Shown here: positions 51,569 to 60,926 of the stretch, in pieces | Numbering within the stretch: the stretch's first letter is position 1 | Layout: each line of letters opens with the position of its first letter | DNA from: CALBZH01 sp964538515 | Lineage (GTDB): Bacteria > Desulfobacterota > Syntrophobacteria > Syntrophobacterales > Syntrophobacteraceae | DNA: 64,000 nt | Assembly (NCBI GenBank): GCA_964538515.1 | Contig: CAZIEW010000006.1 | Location: forward strand, 1-64,000 | Direction: 5' to 3' | The notes under the pieces: model-generated | The model's input: only the letters and a program-made list of their open reading frames with translations | What the model was told of the DNA's origin: nothing | Database searches by the model: none | Made by a program: the position numbers and the translations under genes

Positions 51569-53143
51569 TCATGGATGCGAATGACCCGCATGCTCCTGTG
51601 AAGGCAGCGGGCTGGAAGCTGACGGGAGCCCACTCTTCCGACCCTCCATGGAAGCACCCATTCCGCCCATCTCCCCCCCGCCCATGGGACCACCTGTCAT
51701 GCTCTTGAAAGCGGCCTTGAGCTGGCTCTCGGAATCAAGGAGAAAATTCCCCGACGTGACAACATGCTCTCCCCTTTTCACACCGCCGAGCACGATGAAT
51801 CGATCCCCCACCTGCGCACCCAGCTCGACCTTCCTGGGCTCGAAATAGCCGTCAGGGAGAGCAACGAACACAATCTGCTCCATGCCCGAGTCGAGCACCG
51901 CCTCCTTGGGCACGGACAAATTCGACCCATGATCCACGTGGATTTCAACGTTGGCGTACATGTCGGGCTTCAGCTCGAAGCCCGGATTGGGAAATTCCAG
52001 CCGGACCTTCAAGGTACGCGTGGTCTTGTCCAGGTCCGGGTAAATGTAGCTTACCTTCCCCTGGAATCGCTTCCCGGGGTTATAGGTAAGACGCATGACG
52101 GCCCCCTGCCCCATTTTGACCATGGGCACCTCGTACTCATACACGTCGGCCAGAACCCAGATGGATGACAGGTCCGCCACGGTGTACAGCTCTGTCTCCG
52201 GTGTGATGCGCTGACCGGCGAAAACATTCTTCGTGACCACGAACCCGCCAACGGGCGAAGCAATCGTCAGCGCCCTCGTCGGAACGCCCTTCTTTTCAAT
52301 CTCTCTGATTTGAGCGTCGGAAATGTCCCAAAGCTTCAAGCGCTGCCGTGTGGCCTCGTAAAGCGAATTCGCCCCAGATGCGACTTCTTCGAACGGGCTG
52401 CCCCCCAGCACATCCTTGGATTTCCTGGCGATGATCAGCTCGCGCTGCGTCGAGAAGAGCTGAGGGCTGTAAACCGAGACGAGCGGCTCGCCCTTCTTCA
52501 CGAGGGTACCCGCGAAGTCGACGAAAGCCTGCTCGACCCACCCCTCGAACTTGGTCTGAACGCGCGAGATCGTCGTCTCATTGTAAACGAGGCGCCCCAC
52601 GGCCCGGATCGTACTCGAGAGTGGTCCATGGGTCACTTCGGTCGTCTGTATGCCGATCAACTGCTGTTTCTGGAGGCTGAGCTTGACCTTGCCTGCGCTG
52701 ACGCCCTCGGCCTCCCCGGGCTCTTCCATCTTCTCCAGGCTCATGTTGCAGATGGGGCATGTCCCCGGCTTGTCCGACTGAATCTGGGGATGCATGGGGC
52801 AGTAGTAGATCACCTTTCCGGAAGCCGCCTGCTTCGATGCGGCGGGGCCCTTCCCAGACTCCATCTTCTCCAGGCTCATGTTGCAAATGGGACAGGTCCC
52901 CGGCTTGTCCGACTGAATCTGAGGATGCATGGGGCAGTAGTAAACCACCCCGGTCTTGCTCTCCGTTTCATCCGAAAACAGCCTCCCCAGCTTTGAGCTC
53001 TGGAGCGCATCCCGGTGGAAATAGCCCACCGCGGCGAGCCCCACGGCCAAGACCAGACAGAACAGAAGTATCCACCTGGCTCCCCCGCGATCCGACCACG
53101 TCAGATCCCGGATGTCCTGCGTCCGGGCATCTCTACCAGGCAT
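51569..53143 (-). CDS. cusB: CusB-type efflux adaptor with two heavy-metal-binding domains
   Basis: A 524-residue periplasmic adaptor with an N-terminal membrane segment (RWILLFCLVLAVGLAAVGYF). Two nearly identical metal-binding domains follow at about 67-94 and 112-139 (YYCPMHPQIQSDKPGTCPIC then NMSLEKME). The HlyD body runs IGIQTTEVTHGPLSSTIRAV to PKEAVLDSGMEQIVFVALPD. The CPMHP...CPxCxM motifs bind copper/silver and hand it to CusA. Two such domains instead of the usual one is unusual. It ends 46 bp before cusA and starts 11 bp after the outer-membrane factor. Confidence 0.94.
   Translation of the reverse strand: MPGRDARTQDIRDLTWSDRGGARWILLFCLVLAVGLAAVGYFHRDALQSSKLGRLFSDETESKTGVVYYCPMHPQIQSDKPGTCPICNMSLEKMESGKGPAASKQAASGKVIYYCPMHPQIQSDKPGTCPICNMSLEKMEEPGEAEGVSAGKVKLSLQKQQLIGIQTTEVTHGPLSSTIRAVGRLVYNETTISRVQTKFEGWVEQAFVDFAGTLVKKGEPLVSVYSPQLFSTQRELIIARKSKDVLGGSPFEEVASGANSLYEATRQRLKLWDISDAQIREIEKKGVPTRALTIASPVGGFVVTKNVFAGQRITPETELYTVADLSSIWVLADVYEYEVPMVKMGQGAVMRLTYNPGKRFQGKVSYIYPDLDKTTRTLKVRLEFPNPGFELKPDMYANVEIHVDHGSNLSVPKEAVLDSGMEQIVFVALPDGYFEPRKVELGAQVGDRFIVLGGVKRGEHVVTSGNFLLDSESQLKAAFKSMTGGPMGGGEMGGMGASMEGRKSGLPSASSPLPSQEHAGHSHP
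52728..52949 (-). repeat. tandem duplication of an 82-bp segment inside cusB
   Basis: The segment 52728-52809 recurs at 52862-52943 with only about five base differences. It encodes the two CPMHP...CPICNMSLEK domains. The near-identity at DNA level means the second domain arose by recent in-gene duplication rather than old divergence. Confidence 0.75.
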
Positions 53144-53154
53144 TCGGATTCCTT

Positions 53155-54483
53155 TCAGTTGATGAGCTCCATGCCCAGTGCGGGCTCCAGTTTTGCCAGA
53201 GCCTTGTGGTATTCCGTCAGCGACTCGTAGTATTTGAGCTCATAGTCGAGGAGCGTCGCGAGGCTGTCGATGAGTGAGAGAAAGTCGCCCGACCCCACCT
53301 GGTAGGCGGCGAATGCCGAGTCCAGAGCGATTTTGGCCTGCGGGATAACGGCCGACCCATACAACTGAGCCAGTCGGTGGGAGGTGGTGGCGACCGTGTA
53401 AGCGTCGCGAACCGTGTAGGCGATCGTCGATGCAAGGTTCTCTCGGGCTCGCTGTGCGCTGATGAGGTCGAGCTTTGCCCCATCCAGATTCGGTCCTTGC
53501 TTCCGCCAAAAATAGATGGGAAGCTTCGCCTTCGCCATGATCCCGTACATTTCCTTGCTGTTGCTCCGGTCCACGTAGGTGAGCCCCAGAGAAAAATCCG
53601 GGTAGAATTCCTTCCGGGCCAGGTCGACGGCGTGCTGACTTCGGTCGATGGCCTTATCCTGCGTCTTCAGTTTGGCTGAATTCTGCTGTGCCGTCTGGAT
53701 CATTTTCTCCAGGTCCTCGGTCATCTCAACCTTGCTCAGCGGACTTGGCTTCCCCAAGGGCTCTCCCACGGGCCTGAGCAAAAGGCTGTTGATGAGGGCT
53801 TCCACCACGCTGCGGCGTTGCCCCAGGACGGTCTGGCGGTCCAGGAGCTTCGACAGCTCGACTTGGGCCTTGGTCACCTCCTGCTGACTCCCCTCGCCGA
53901 CCCGATATTTCGACTCCGCCACCTGGGTGAAGCTTCGGAGGAGTCCCCTGTCCTTCTCGAGGATCTCGATGGACTTGTCGATCAGGAGGTAATCGAGATA
54001 GGCGGCCTTCAGGTCCGCAACCAGCTCTCTGCGAGTCTGCTCGGACACCCACTCCTCGGCCTCGGCTTCCGACTGCGCGATCTTTCCCCTCAGACCAAGC
54101 TTACCCGGAAAAGGGATCTCCTGCTCGATGCTGTAAAACCGACCGGATGAAGGATCGCCGGTTTGTAGGTCCGGCGGGAGGATGTCTCCCATGGTTTGGA
54201 AGGTGAATACAGGGTCAGGAAGCGTCTTTGCCGCGCTGATGACGGCTTTCTTGGCTGCCGCCGTCTTTTGGGCCGCCTGCAGAGCCGGATTGCGCTCGTG
54301 CATTTCACGGATGAGGTCGCCCAGCGTGACGGTGTCTTGGAGGCTCGACTCCTGTCGCGCTGCTTCACGAGCCACCACCGGGGATCGCGAAACCGACCCC
54401 TTTGCCAAGGCCACCCCGGAGAGCGCCAGACACAGCGCACCGCACGCAAGGCCGAGCCAACCATGGAAACCCAGGGATTTCAC
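53155..54483 (-). CDS. cusC: TolC-family outer-membrane efflux protein (CusC-like)
   Basis: A 442-residue outer-membrane factor. A signal peptide lies in VKSLGFHGWLGLACGALCLA. Two TolC-type helical repeats follow, with LGDLIREMHERNPALQAAQK near 65, AKLPIYFWRKQGPNLDGAKL near 325 and the late YQVGSGDFLSLIDSLATLLD that is characteristic of metal-RND partners. It forms the outer-membrane channel of the tripartite pump with the downstream cusB and cusA. GTG 54483 is chosen because GGAGGGAGTCCT precedes it; the ATG at 54516 lies before this ribosome site. It is first in the operon. No CusR/CusS regulator is adjacent. Confidence 0.92.
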   Translation of the reverse strand: MKSLGFHGWLGLACGALCLALSGVALAKGSVSRSPVVAREAARQESSLQDTVTLGDLIREMHERNPALQAAQKTAAAKKAVISAAKTLPDPVFTFQTMGDILPPDLQTGDPSSGRFYSIEQEIPFPGKLGLRGKIAQSEAEAEEWVSEQTRRELVADLKAAYLDYLLIDKSIEILEKDRGLLRSFTQVAESKYRVGEGSQQEVTKAQVELSKLLDRQTVLGQRRSVVEALINSLLLRPVGEPLGKPSPLSKVEMTEDLEKMIQTAQQNSAKLKTQDKAIDRSQHAVDLARKEFYPDFSLGLTYVDRSNSKEMYGIMAKAKLPIYFWRKQGPNLDGAKLDLISAQRARENLASTIAYTVRDAYTVATTSHRLAQLYGSAVIPQAKIALDSAFAAYQVGSGDFLSLIDSLATLLDYELKYYESLTEYHKALAKLEPALGMELIN

Positions 54484-54672
54484 AGGACTCCCTCCTCCCT
54501 CGAGCGAGCTGGCCACGTATCAAGGCCAATTCGAGAGTACGTCATTGGACCCGGCACAGACAACAATGCATACTGGATGCGTGATAGAAGTCAAGGATCT
54601 TTATGAAATCGTGGTACTATCCGACCGATCGCCGATGCGCACCGGAATCAAAGTCTATTTCCAGACCCTGGC

Positions 54673-55023
54673 TCACCTACCGGATCGTTTCTGACCGGAT
54701 GGCTCAGGCTTCCACAAGGCATCACGCAACGCGAGGGCCCGGATCTCCCGCAGCGCTTCGTCGATTCGGTCGTCGGGGGCGGACGGCGCGAAGGAGAGCA
54801 TGTCAGGGTCGAGCTTCTCCTCTTCAAGAGACGGAGAGAGCAGTCTTTCCAGCATGGCCGGCAACGAGGTCAGCTGTCGGTAGCTGTCGTCGATGAGCCG
54901 GAACTTGTCGGGTTGAAATTCGGGCGGGTAACGCCGCACCAGACGCTGGTAGGCCTTTTCGATGGTCTCGTCTGGGGCGTCGACCGGCAGATTCAAGTTC
55001 CGAAGCGCTTCTTCGCGCGTCAT
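54673..55023 (-). CDS. J-domain-like protein without the HPD motif
   Basis: A 116-residue protein whose first half looks like a J domain. LRNLNLPVDAPDETIEKAYQ (helices I-II), RLVRRYPPEFQPDKFRLIDD and SYRQLTSL (helix III) keep the spacing of DnaJ. But the invariant HPD is replaced by YPP, so it should not stimulate ATP hydrolysis by the standard route. The C-terminal half is acidic. Its ATG overlaps the stop of the preceding gene (ATGA), and it ends a grpE-hsp70-helical protein operon. It probably acts as a dedicated cofactor or decoy of that Hsp70. HPD-less J-like proteins (type IV) are known elsewhere. Confidence 0.75.
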   Translation of the reverse strand: MTREEALRNLNLPVDAPDETIEKAYQRLVRRYPPEFQPDKFRLIDDSYRQLTSLPAMLERLLSPSLEEEKLDPDMLSFAPSAPDDRIDEALREIRALALRDALWKPEPSGQKRSGR

Positions 55024-56395
55024 GGCTTCTTCTTTCGCGGCTTGCGCTGTGGGCCTTGCGCCTTCGCCATCTCTTTGAGGATCTGTCTGACCTGGTCCCG
55101 GAAAGGCGCAAGATCCCGCTCCCCGAGATCGATCCGCCGGATCAGATCCTTTTCAAGACGAATGAGCAACGGATGGTGACGGGCTGTAACCTCCGCATCT
55201 TTGAGCAATGCGCGCAACAGGGAGCCAAGAGCTTCTGCCGAAACCTGGGTGAGGTCGTCGAAGTGCTCTTGAACGAAAAGCAGCGCGGCTTCGATCTTAT
55301 TCGCCCGGAGACTCTCGAAGGATCGGAAAGTCGGCGTTCCCCAGCTCTTCCGCTCGATCTTGCGGTAACGATCCAGATCTCGCACCATGTATTCACATAG
55401 CTCATCGGGATGCATCGAGTACAGTGCCTTGAGCCAGCACAGGTTTGCCTCCACCGTATACCGTCCATCGCTGTAGCATCGCAGCAGATGCCGGACGAGA
55501 TCGAGCGCTCGAAATTCGGTGAGCGACTGAAGCTCTCGGCGCAGCGTCAAAAGCTCGTCGGGAGGATCCACGGAATAAAAGCTCCTCAACGCAGCCGGGA
55601 TCCACGATTTCTCGACCTTGAGCGTATACTCGGTCATATCCATCTCAGCCGAAGCACACAGCCCCGTCACGAGGATGGAAAGCAGCGGCTCCTCCTTCTC
55701 GAAGCGGATCAGAAGGGGCTTGAGCGACCGAACCGTCGGGTAGAACAGCTCGCCCCATCGGGCGCAGAGCCATCGGAAGTCATCCTGGGTCGGCATGGGA
55801 AGCTGGTCGAGAGCTTTCTGCCCCTGCTTGACCAAATCCCCGTCGCGGAAGTAAGTGCCGGCGACGAGCGCCAGCAGGCACGTCTTGGCCCCGGCACAAC
55901 CCGCTGTGATGGCGGCATCGAGAGAGGAGACGAGAGCCTCGGAGCCTTCCAGGGTATCGGCAATGAAATCGAAGTCGCGAAGCAGAGCCGGCTCCATGAC
56001 GCGAATCAGCTCCTTTTTGTCCCTCTGCGACAAGGTCGCTTGGCGAGCTCGGATGTCTTTCAACAGACTTTGCAGCAGGAGCAGATGCGCCGCAGCGAGG
56101 TCTTCTCGGCCGCTCCTTTCCCCGTCCCAGTCCTCGTCCTCGTCGTCTTCCCGATCGAAGAAGTCCTCCGCGTCAAGATCCGTGTCTTCCGACGGGAGAT
56201 CCTCGATTCTGTTTCTGAAGGTGCCCAGCAGGGCCGCCTTTTCCTCGATCCCGAGTCCGGTCACTTTCTCGCGAAAGGCCTTCAGACCGTCATTGCCACG
56301 CTCAAACAAGGCTGCCCGCCCGGTCAAGAGCTCCCGCTCAACCGCGTCGTACTTCTCACCACAGAGTCGGGGAAGGAGGGGGTAGATCGGAGCGA
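55020..56395 (-). CDS. large alpha-helical protein of an Hsp70 operon, N-terminus in gap
   Basis: An open frame of at least 458 codons enters the N gap at 56395. The visible start is APIYPLLPRLCGEKYDAVER, so the true N-terminus lies in the gap. It is almost wholly helical. It has an acidic low-complexity stretch (DAEDFFDREDDEDEDWDGER) near the first third, a Leu-rich body with FRWLCARWGELFYPTVRSLK, and a Lys/Arg-rich end (GPQRKPRKKKP). I know no named family. It lies between the Hsp70 gene and the J-like gene (ATGA overlap with the latter), so it is likely a partner or client-binding subunit of this chaperone set. Confidence 0.7.
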
Positions 56396-56495
56396 NNNNN
56401 NNNNNNNNNNNNNNNNNNNNNNNNNNNNNNNNNNNNNNNNNNNNNNNNNNNNNNNNNNNNNNNNNNNNNNNNNNNNNNNNNNNNNNNNNNNNNNN
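56396..56495. other. scaffold gap of 100 N
   Basis: A run of exactly 100 N, the usual placeholder for a gap of unknown size. It removes the end of the Hsp70 gene and the start of the next gene. Frames drawn across it are not reliable. Confidence 0.98.
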
Positions 56496-58069
56496 TCCTC
56501 GGACAGTCGCTCATCGACCACGAGACGTCCCGCCTTGGCGGCGACATAGTTGACCGGTGCTTCGGACGCAACGTCCGCGGACACCTCATCGACCTTCCGG
56601 TTGCGGATGTCGAGGGTCACTTCCTTGCGGTTGTCGAGGCCTTTCTGGTCCACGCAGACGCGCACGATGCCCTCGCGGTCATAGGCAAATTCAACGACTA
56701 CGGGCGAATGCGCCGGAACCGGCCTCAGCGAATAAAAGAAGCTCCCGATGAGTGCATTCTGCGAGCACCAGGCGCTTTCCCCCTGGTAGACCTGCACGTC
56801 GACACCTTGCTGGTTGTCCGCGATGGTGCGATAGACCTGGGCCCGAGTGACGGGGATTCTCGTATTCCTGCGAATGATGGTGGAGAAATGGTCGGCCTCT
56901 CCGGTTTCCGGGTTCACCTCGTCGATCGTCTTCACCCCCAGCGAATGAGCGGTCACGTCGAGGAGGATCTGACCGACGGACTCCCCCGTGATGAGCCCCC
57001 CCTGGATGGCGGCCCCCAGGGCCACACAAAGATCCGGATCGATGGAATGCACCACCGTCCGGTCGAAGTACTCGGAAAGCGCTGTGAATACGGACGGCAT
57101 GCGCGTAGCCCCTCCGACCAAGATGAGCTTCCCGATGTCTTCGGGATTGAGGTGCGCTTCTTCCAGGACTTCGGTGACCTTTGTCATCGTCCGCTCGATG
57201 AGGTCCTCGGTGAGGGATTCGAACAGCTCACGACTCACCTCGAGATCGAGGTTGAGCGGACGCCCGTCGACCATGGCGACCGCCACTTCGTTGACCCGGG
57301 TGTAGGGCTGGTCGGACAGGGCGATCTTGGTCCGCTCGGCGATGTCCAGAAGACGCACCTTGAGGCTGATATCCTCAACAAGATCTCCCGCTCCCTCCAG
57401 CTCTTTCAGCTGGCTCACCAAGAAATCCTTGAGCCGCTCATCGAAATCATCACCGCCGAGGGCCGTGTCACCGCTCGAGGCCAGGACTTCCTTGATGTCC
57501 CCCTTGATTTCGAGCACGGAGACGTCGAAGGTCCCCCCACCGAGGTCGTACACCAAAACGAAGGGGGAATCTTCCTCTTGCTCAACCGGTACGTGATCGT
57601 AAACGAGAGCGGCCGCCGTGGGCTCGTTGACGATCCTCAGCACTTCGAGGCCCGCAAGCTCGCCGGCACGGATCGTGGCCCGCCGCTGGGCGTCGTCGAA
57701 ATAAGCCGGAACCGTGATCACAACCTTCTCGACGGGCTGCCCCAGCTGCTCGGAGGCCCGCTGTGCCAGATGCTTGAGGATCGTGGCGGAGACCTCCTCC
57801 GGAGAAAAGCTCTTTTCCCCGGCGCTAAGCCGGGTATCTTTGCCCATCAGCCTTTTCACCGACGTGATGGTGTGCTCAGGAAAGGCAGCCCGCCGATTCC
57901 TGGCGAGCGTCCCCACGAAACAGCCGCCGTTCCCGGGCTCATAGCCGACCACGGACGGGAGGATGGCAGCCTCCCCGTCGACGGGAATTGCCGCTGGAAT
58001 CCCGTCCCGTAGGAAGGCGATGACCGAATTGGTCGTACCCAGATCGATTCCGCAAACAACTGGTTTCAT
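56496..58069 (-). CDS. Hsp70 family chaperone (DnaK/HscC-like), C-terminus lost in gap
   Basis: 524 codons are visible. Nucleotide-binding domain: CGIDLGTTNSVIAFLRDG (residues 5-22, phosphate loop 1), VVITVPAYFDDAQRRATIRA near 130, LVYDLGGGTFDVSVLEIKGD near 186 and LILVGGATRMPSVFTALSEY near 325. The substrate domain runs ITGESVGQILLDVTAHSLGV to GIVRVCVDQKGLDNRKEVTL, with a short lid start cut by the gap. It is not the housekeeping dnaK context (no dnaJ with HPD). It overlaps grpE upstream by ATGA and is followed by a helical protein and an HPD-less J-like protein, implying a specialised chaperone machine. Confidence 0.92.
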
Positions 58070-58590
58070 GATCCCCCTGTCCCTCCTTCTGATCTGGTCG
58101 GTCCGCCTGCTGCACCCACGATGACCTTGGCCGCCCGCACCACTTTCCCATCCTGGAGATAGCCCGGCTGGACCACTTCGACCACCTCAAGGGAGGGGGC
58201 TCCCGGACTCCGATTGGCCACCGCTTCATGCACGCCGGGGTCGAAACGGACCCCTTCCTGCACGATCATTTGAATCCCCTGCGACGCGGCAAACCGGTCC
58301 AATTTCACATGCACCAACTGCAAGACCTGCGCATGCTGACGGGACATCAGGCCCGGACTCTGAAACGCCCGCTGGAGATGGTACACCGCATCGCAAAGCT
58401 CCATCAGAGGCTCACAGGTGGGACGATGCTTAACGGTGAGGACCTCCTGCTCGCGACGGACCTCTTCAATCAGGACCACTTGCTTGCGTAGAAGCTTTTT
58501 GATGCCCTGAACATCGTCCAGCAGGGCTCGCCGCGCCTCTTCGCTCTCTTTGCTCTTGCCTTGAAACCATTTGAAATAGTCAAACGCCAT
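58066..58590 (-). CDS. grpE: GrpE-type nucleotide exchange factor
   Basis: A 174-residue protein. The N-terminal coil (FKWFQGKSKESEEARRALLD to EEVRREQEVLTVKHRP) is followed by a helix bundle and the GrpE signature LDRFAASQGIQMIVQEGVRF, DPGVHEAVANR, VVEVVQPGYLQDGKVVRAAK VIVG. It swaps ADP for ATP on the partner Hsp70 encoded immediately downstream; their ATGA overlap implies translational coupling. The start follows AAGGGTC. It is shorter in the N-terminal coil than housekeeping GrpE (about 190-200), consistent with a dedicated exchange factor. Confidence 0.9.
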   Translation of the reverse strand: MAFDYFKWFQGKSKESEEARRALLDDVQGIKKLLRKQVVLIEEVRREQEVLTVKHRPTCEPLMELCDAVYHLQRAFQSPGLMSRQHAQVLQLVHVKLDRFAASQGIQMIVQEGVRFDPGVHEAVANRSPGAPSLEVVEVVQPGYLQDGKVVRAAKVIVGAAGGPTRSEGGTGGS

Positions 58591-58603
58591 TGGTAAAGAC
58601 CCT

Positions 58604-58852
58604 TCAAGCCGCGACGCATTCGGATCGGGAGATCAGCCCCCGCGGCGCTGCCGACACAGACTCCTTGACTGTGCCGACTCTGCCGTTTGAACGAGGATGC
58701 CATGGGCCATGGACACGGCTGCACATTCCCATGGAGCCCCCCTCGCTCGACAGCTGACTGCCCCCCGGCGCCCCGGTCATAATAGACGTAAACGGACCGA
58801 CATTGCCACCGATTTCGAGAGCCCTCATTCCGATCGGTTTCGCTTGAGCCAT
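58604..58852 (-). CDS. small ORF heading the grpE-hsp70 operon, unknown
   Basis: An 82-codon frame with a good GGAGGAATAG ribosome site. Its stop lies 13 bp before grpE, with the grpE ribosome site overlapping the end. The sequence (AKPIGMRALEIGGNVGPFTS then IMTGAPGGSQLSSEGGSMGM) is Gly/Ser-rich in the middle and basic at the end. I recognise no family and see no membrane segment. The spacing and ribosome site argue that it is a real gene. Its composition could also come from chance, so I keep the confidence modest. Confidence 0.45.
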   Translation of the reverse strand: MAQAKPIGMRALEIGGNVGPFTSIMTGAPGGSQLSSEGGSMGMCSRVHGPWHPRSNGRVGTVKESVSAAPRGLISRSECVAA

Positions 58853-58931
58853 CTATTCCTCCATGGCTGATTTCTTTTGAACGGAGGTATGCTCTGCGAT
58901 ATTGTCGACCCCGAAGGAGGATATGCCAATC

Positions 58932-60926
58932 ATGACGCAAGCCGACCGATCCCTCTGGAAACGCTTTGTGACCATCGCCCAGCCCTACTTTTTCCCCGAA
59001 ATTCGTGGCGGGGGCATGCGAGCCCTGCTCCTCATGACCCTTCTGCTTGTCTTCATCTTCGGCCTTCTATCCGTGGTCGTCTCGGGTTGTCTCCTGCTTA
59101 TCGACCACTTCGCGCCGACGGTTACCAACCAGGTGGCTGGGGGACTGCTGGCCCTGATCATGGAGATGCTCCACTCGAACAGGTGGCTGATCTTCGTGGC
59201 GACCCTCATGCTCCCGATCCTTGCCTTCCTGGCAATGAGCCCGCACTTGCGGGAGCGACGGCAAGCCTGGACTTTGCTTGCCGTGGTCTTGCTCTTGTCA
59301 TTTTCCGTCACGGGGATCAACGTCGCCTTCAGTTACATTGGCAACTATTTCACCAACGCACTGGTGAAAAAGGACGAAGGGACGGCCTATCTCTTTGTGG
59401 CGGTTTACTTTTGCGGTTTCCTGATCGGGATCCCCATCGTCGCGTTCTACTCGTACGTTCAGAACTACCTGGGAATGCGCTGGCGCGAATGGATGACCTA
59501 CGAGTTTCTGACCAGATATTTCTCGAATCGCAAGTATTACGAGATCGAGCTGAGCGGTCAGATTGACAACCCGGACCAGCGAATGATGGAAGACATTCGC
59601 ACGTTCACCCGAACGTCCCTGACGTTTCTGCTGGTCCTTCTCGGATCGGTGATGGACCTGGTCTCGTTCACCGGGATCCTCTGGTCCAAGTCCGTGCTCC
59701 TGGTTGTCGTGGTTCTGAGTTACTCCGTGGTGGGGACAGGGTTGACGGTGCTGATCGGCAAGCGCCTGGTCCGGTTGAATTTCAACCAGCTGCGCTATGA
59801 GGCGGATTTTCGTTACTCTCTGGTCCACGTGCGGGACAGCACGGAATCCATTGCGTTCTATCAGGGAGAACAACCCGAGCACGCCCGCATCGCCGGATGC
59901 TTTGGCAACGTGCTGAGGAATTTCGGTCTGCTCATCGGATGGCAGCGAAACCTTTCCTTCTTTACAACCGCTTACGATTACCTTCCGGTTGTCCTTCCGT
60001 TCCTCGTCCTCTTCCCGAAATATTTCGGCGGCGAGATCGAATATGGGGACATGGTGCAGGCCAATTTCGCCTTCATCCAGGTGAACAAGGCCCTCTCGCT
60101 CATCGTGTCCCAGATTGAGCAGATCACGAGCTTCGCCGCGGGCGTGGAGCGTCTCTCGACCTTTTCGGACGCTTTGGCGCCCGATCACGAGCGTCTTCCG
60201 GGTATCCGATCCGAAGAAGCCGACGGATTCGCTCTGTCCCACCTTACCCTGCTCACTCCGAACCGAATGCGAGCCCTTTTTTGCGACCTGACGGTAGCGC
60301 CCGAGCGGATGGAGACTCTGGCCATTGTCGGCCAGAGCGGCGTGGGCAAGAGCTCCCTGCTTCGGGCCATTGCCGGATTGTGGACCCAGGGCGAGGGCGT
60401 GATTCAGCGGCCGCCGCTCGAGCGTGTTTTCTTCCTGCCGCAAAAACCTTACATGCTGCTTGGGACCCTGAGGGACCAGCTGCTCTATCCCCGCCTTGAC
60501 CGCGAGGTTTCGGAGGAAGAGCTGAGGGCCACTCTGCGGACGGTCCGACTCGAGAGCCTCCCTGAGCGCGTGGGGGGCTTCGACGTGGAGCTGGATTGGG
60601 CGGATGTGCTCTCTCTCGGTGAGCAGCAGCGGCTCGCGTTTGCCCGCTTACTCATCCACCAGCCGGGATTCGCCGTTCTCGACGAAGCCACCAGCGCTTT
60701 GGACATGCAAGACGAGGGCAATCTCTACAGGAAGCTGAAGGAGCTCGGCATCCGTTACATCAGCGTCGGCCATCGCGCCAGCATCCTGGACTACCATGAC
60801 CGCGTGCTCGAGCTCCAGGGTCAGGACCAATGGCGGTTTCTTCTCACGTCGGAATACCGTCTGGCGACCAACGCCGAGCCGCGCGTGAGCAGCCATGGGC
60901 CGGATCAACCCGTGAAGCCTTCATGA
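58932..60926 (+). CDS. ABC transporter, SbmA/YddA-type (fused membrane and ATPase domains)
   Basis: A 664-residue half-transporter. The membrane domain (about residues 30-440) has roughly six to seven helices and the ABC_membrane_2 pattern: GINVAFSYIGNYFTNALVKK, WREWMTYEFLTRYFSNRKYY, NPDQRMMEDIRTFTRTSL and EADFRYSLVHVRDSTESIAF then YQGE. The ATPase part has Walker A IVGQSGVGKSSLLRAIAGLW, signature LSLGEQQRLAFARLL and Walker B GFAVLDEATSALD. Relatives export or import peptides, B12 or very-long-chain acyl substrates. Start 58932 or 58923: the AAGGAGG at 58915-58921 suits neither perfectly. Divergent from the chaperone operon and convergent with a hybrid kinase (6-bp overlap). Confidence 0.9.
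   Translation: MTQADRSLWKRFVTIAQPYFFPEIRGGGMRALLLMTLLLVFIFGLLSVVVSGCLLLIDHFAPTVTNQVAGGLLALIMEMLHSNRWLIFVATLMLPILAFLAMSPHLRERRQAWTLLAVVLLLSFSVTGINVAFSYIGNYFTNALVKKDEGTAYLFVAVYFCGFLIGIPIVAFYSYVQNYLGMRWREWMTYEFLTRYFSNRKYYEIELSGQIDNPDQRMMEDIRTFTRTSLTFLLVLLGSVMDLVSFTGILWSKSVLLVVVVLSYSVVGTGLTVLIGKRLVRLNFNQLRYEADFRYSLVHVRDSTESIAFYQGEQPEHARIAGCFGNVLRNFGLLIGWQRNLSFFTTAYDYLPVVLPFLVLFPKYFGGEIEYGDMVQANFAFIQVNKALSLIVSQIEQITSFAAGVERLSTFSDALAPDHERLPGIRSEEADGFALSHLTLLTPNRMRALFCDLTVAPERMETLAIVGQSGVGKSSLLRAIAGLWTQGEGVIQRPPLERVFFLPQKPYMLLGTLRDQLLYPRLDREVSEEELRATLRTVRLESLPERVGGFDVELDWADVLSLGEQQRLAFARLLIHQPGFAVLDEATSALDMQDEGNLYRKLKELGIRYISVGHRASILDYHDRVLELQGQDQWRFLLTSEYRLATNAEPRVSSHGPDQPVKPS

Noticed and set aside
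56324..56549. Hsp70 and helical-protein frames continuous through the N run
   Set aside because: The 100 N are a placeholder, so reading frame across them has no meaning.
56708..58012. 434-codon plus-strand frame over hsp70
   Set aside because: Antisense shadow; Hsp70 motifs are on the minus strand.
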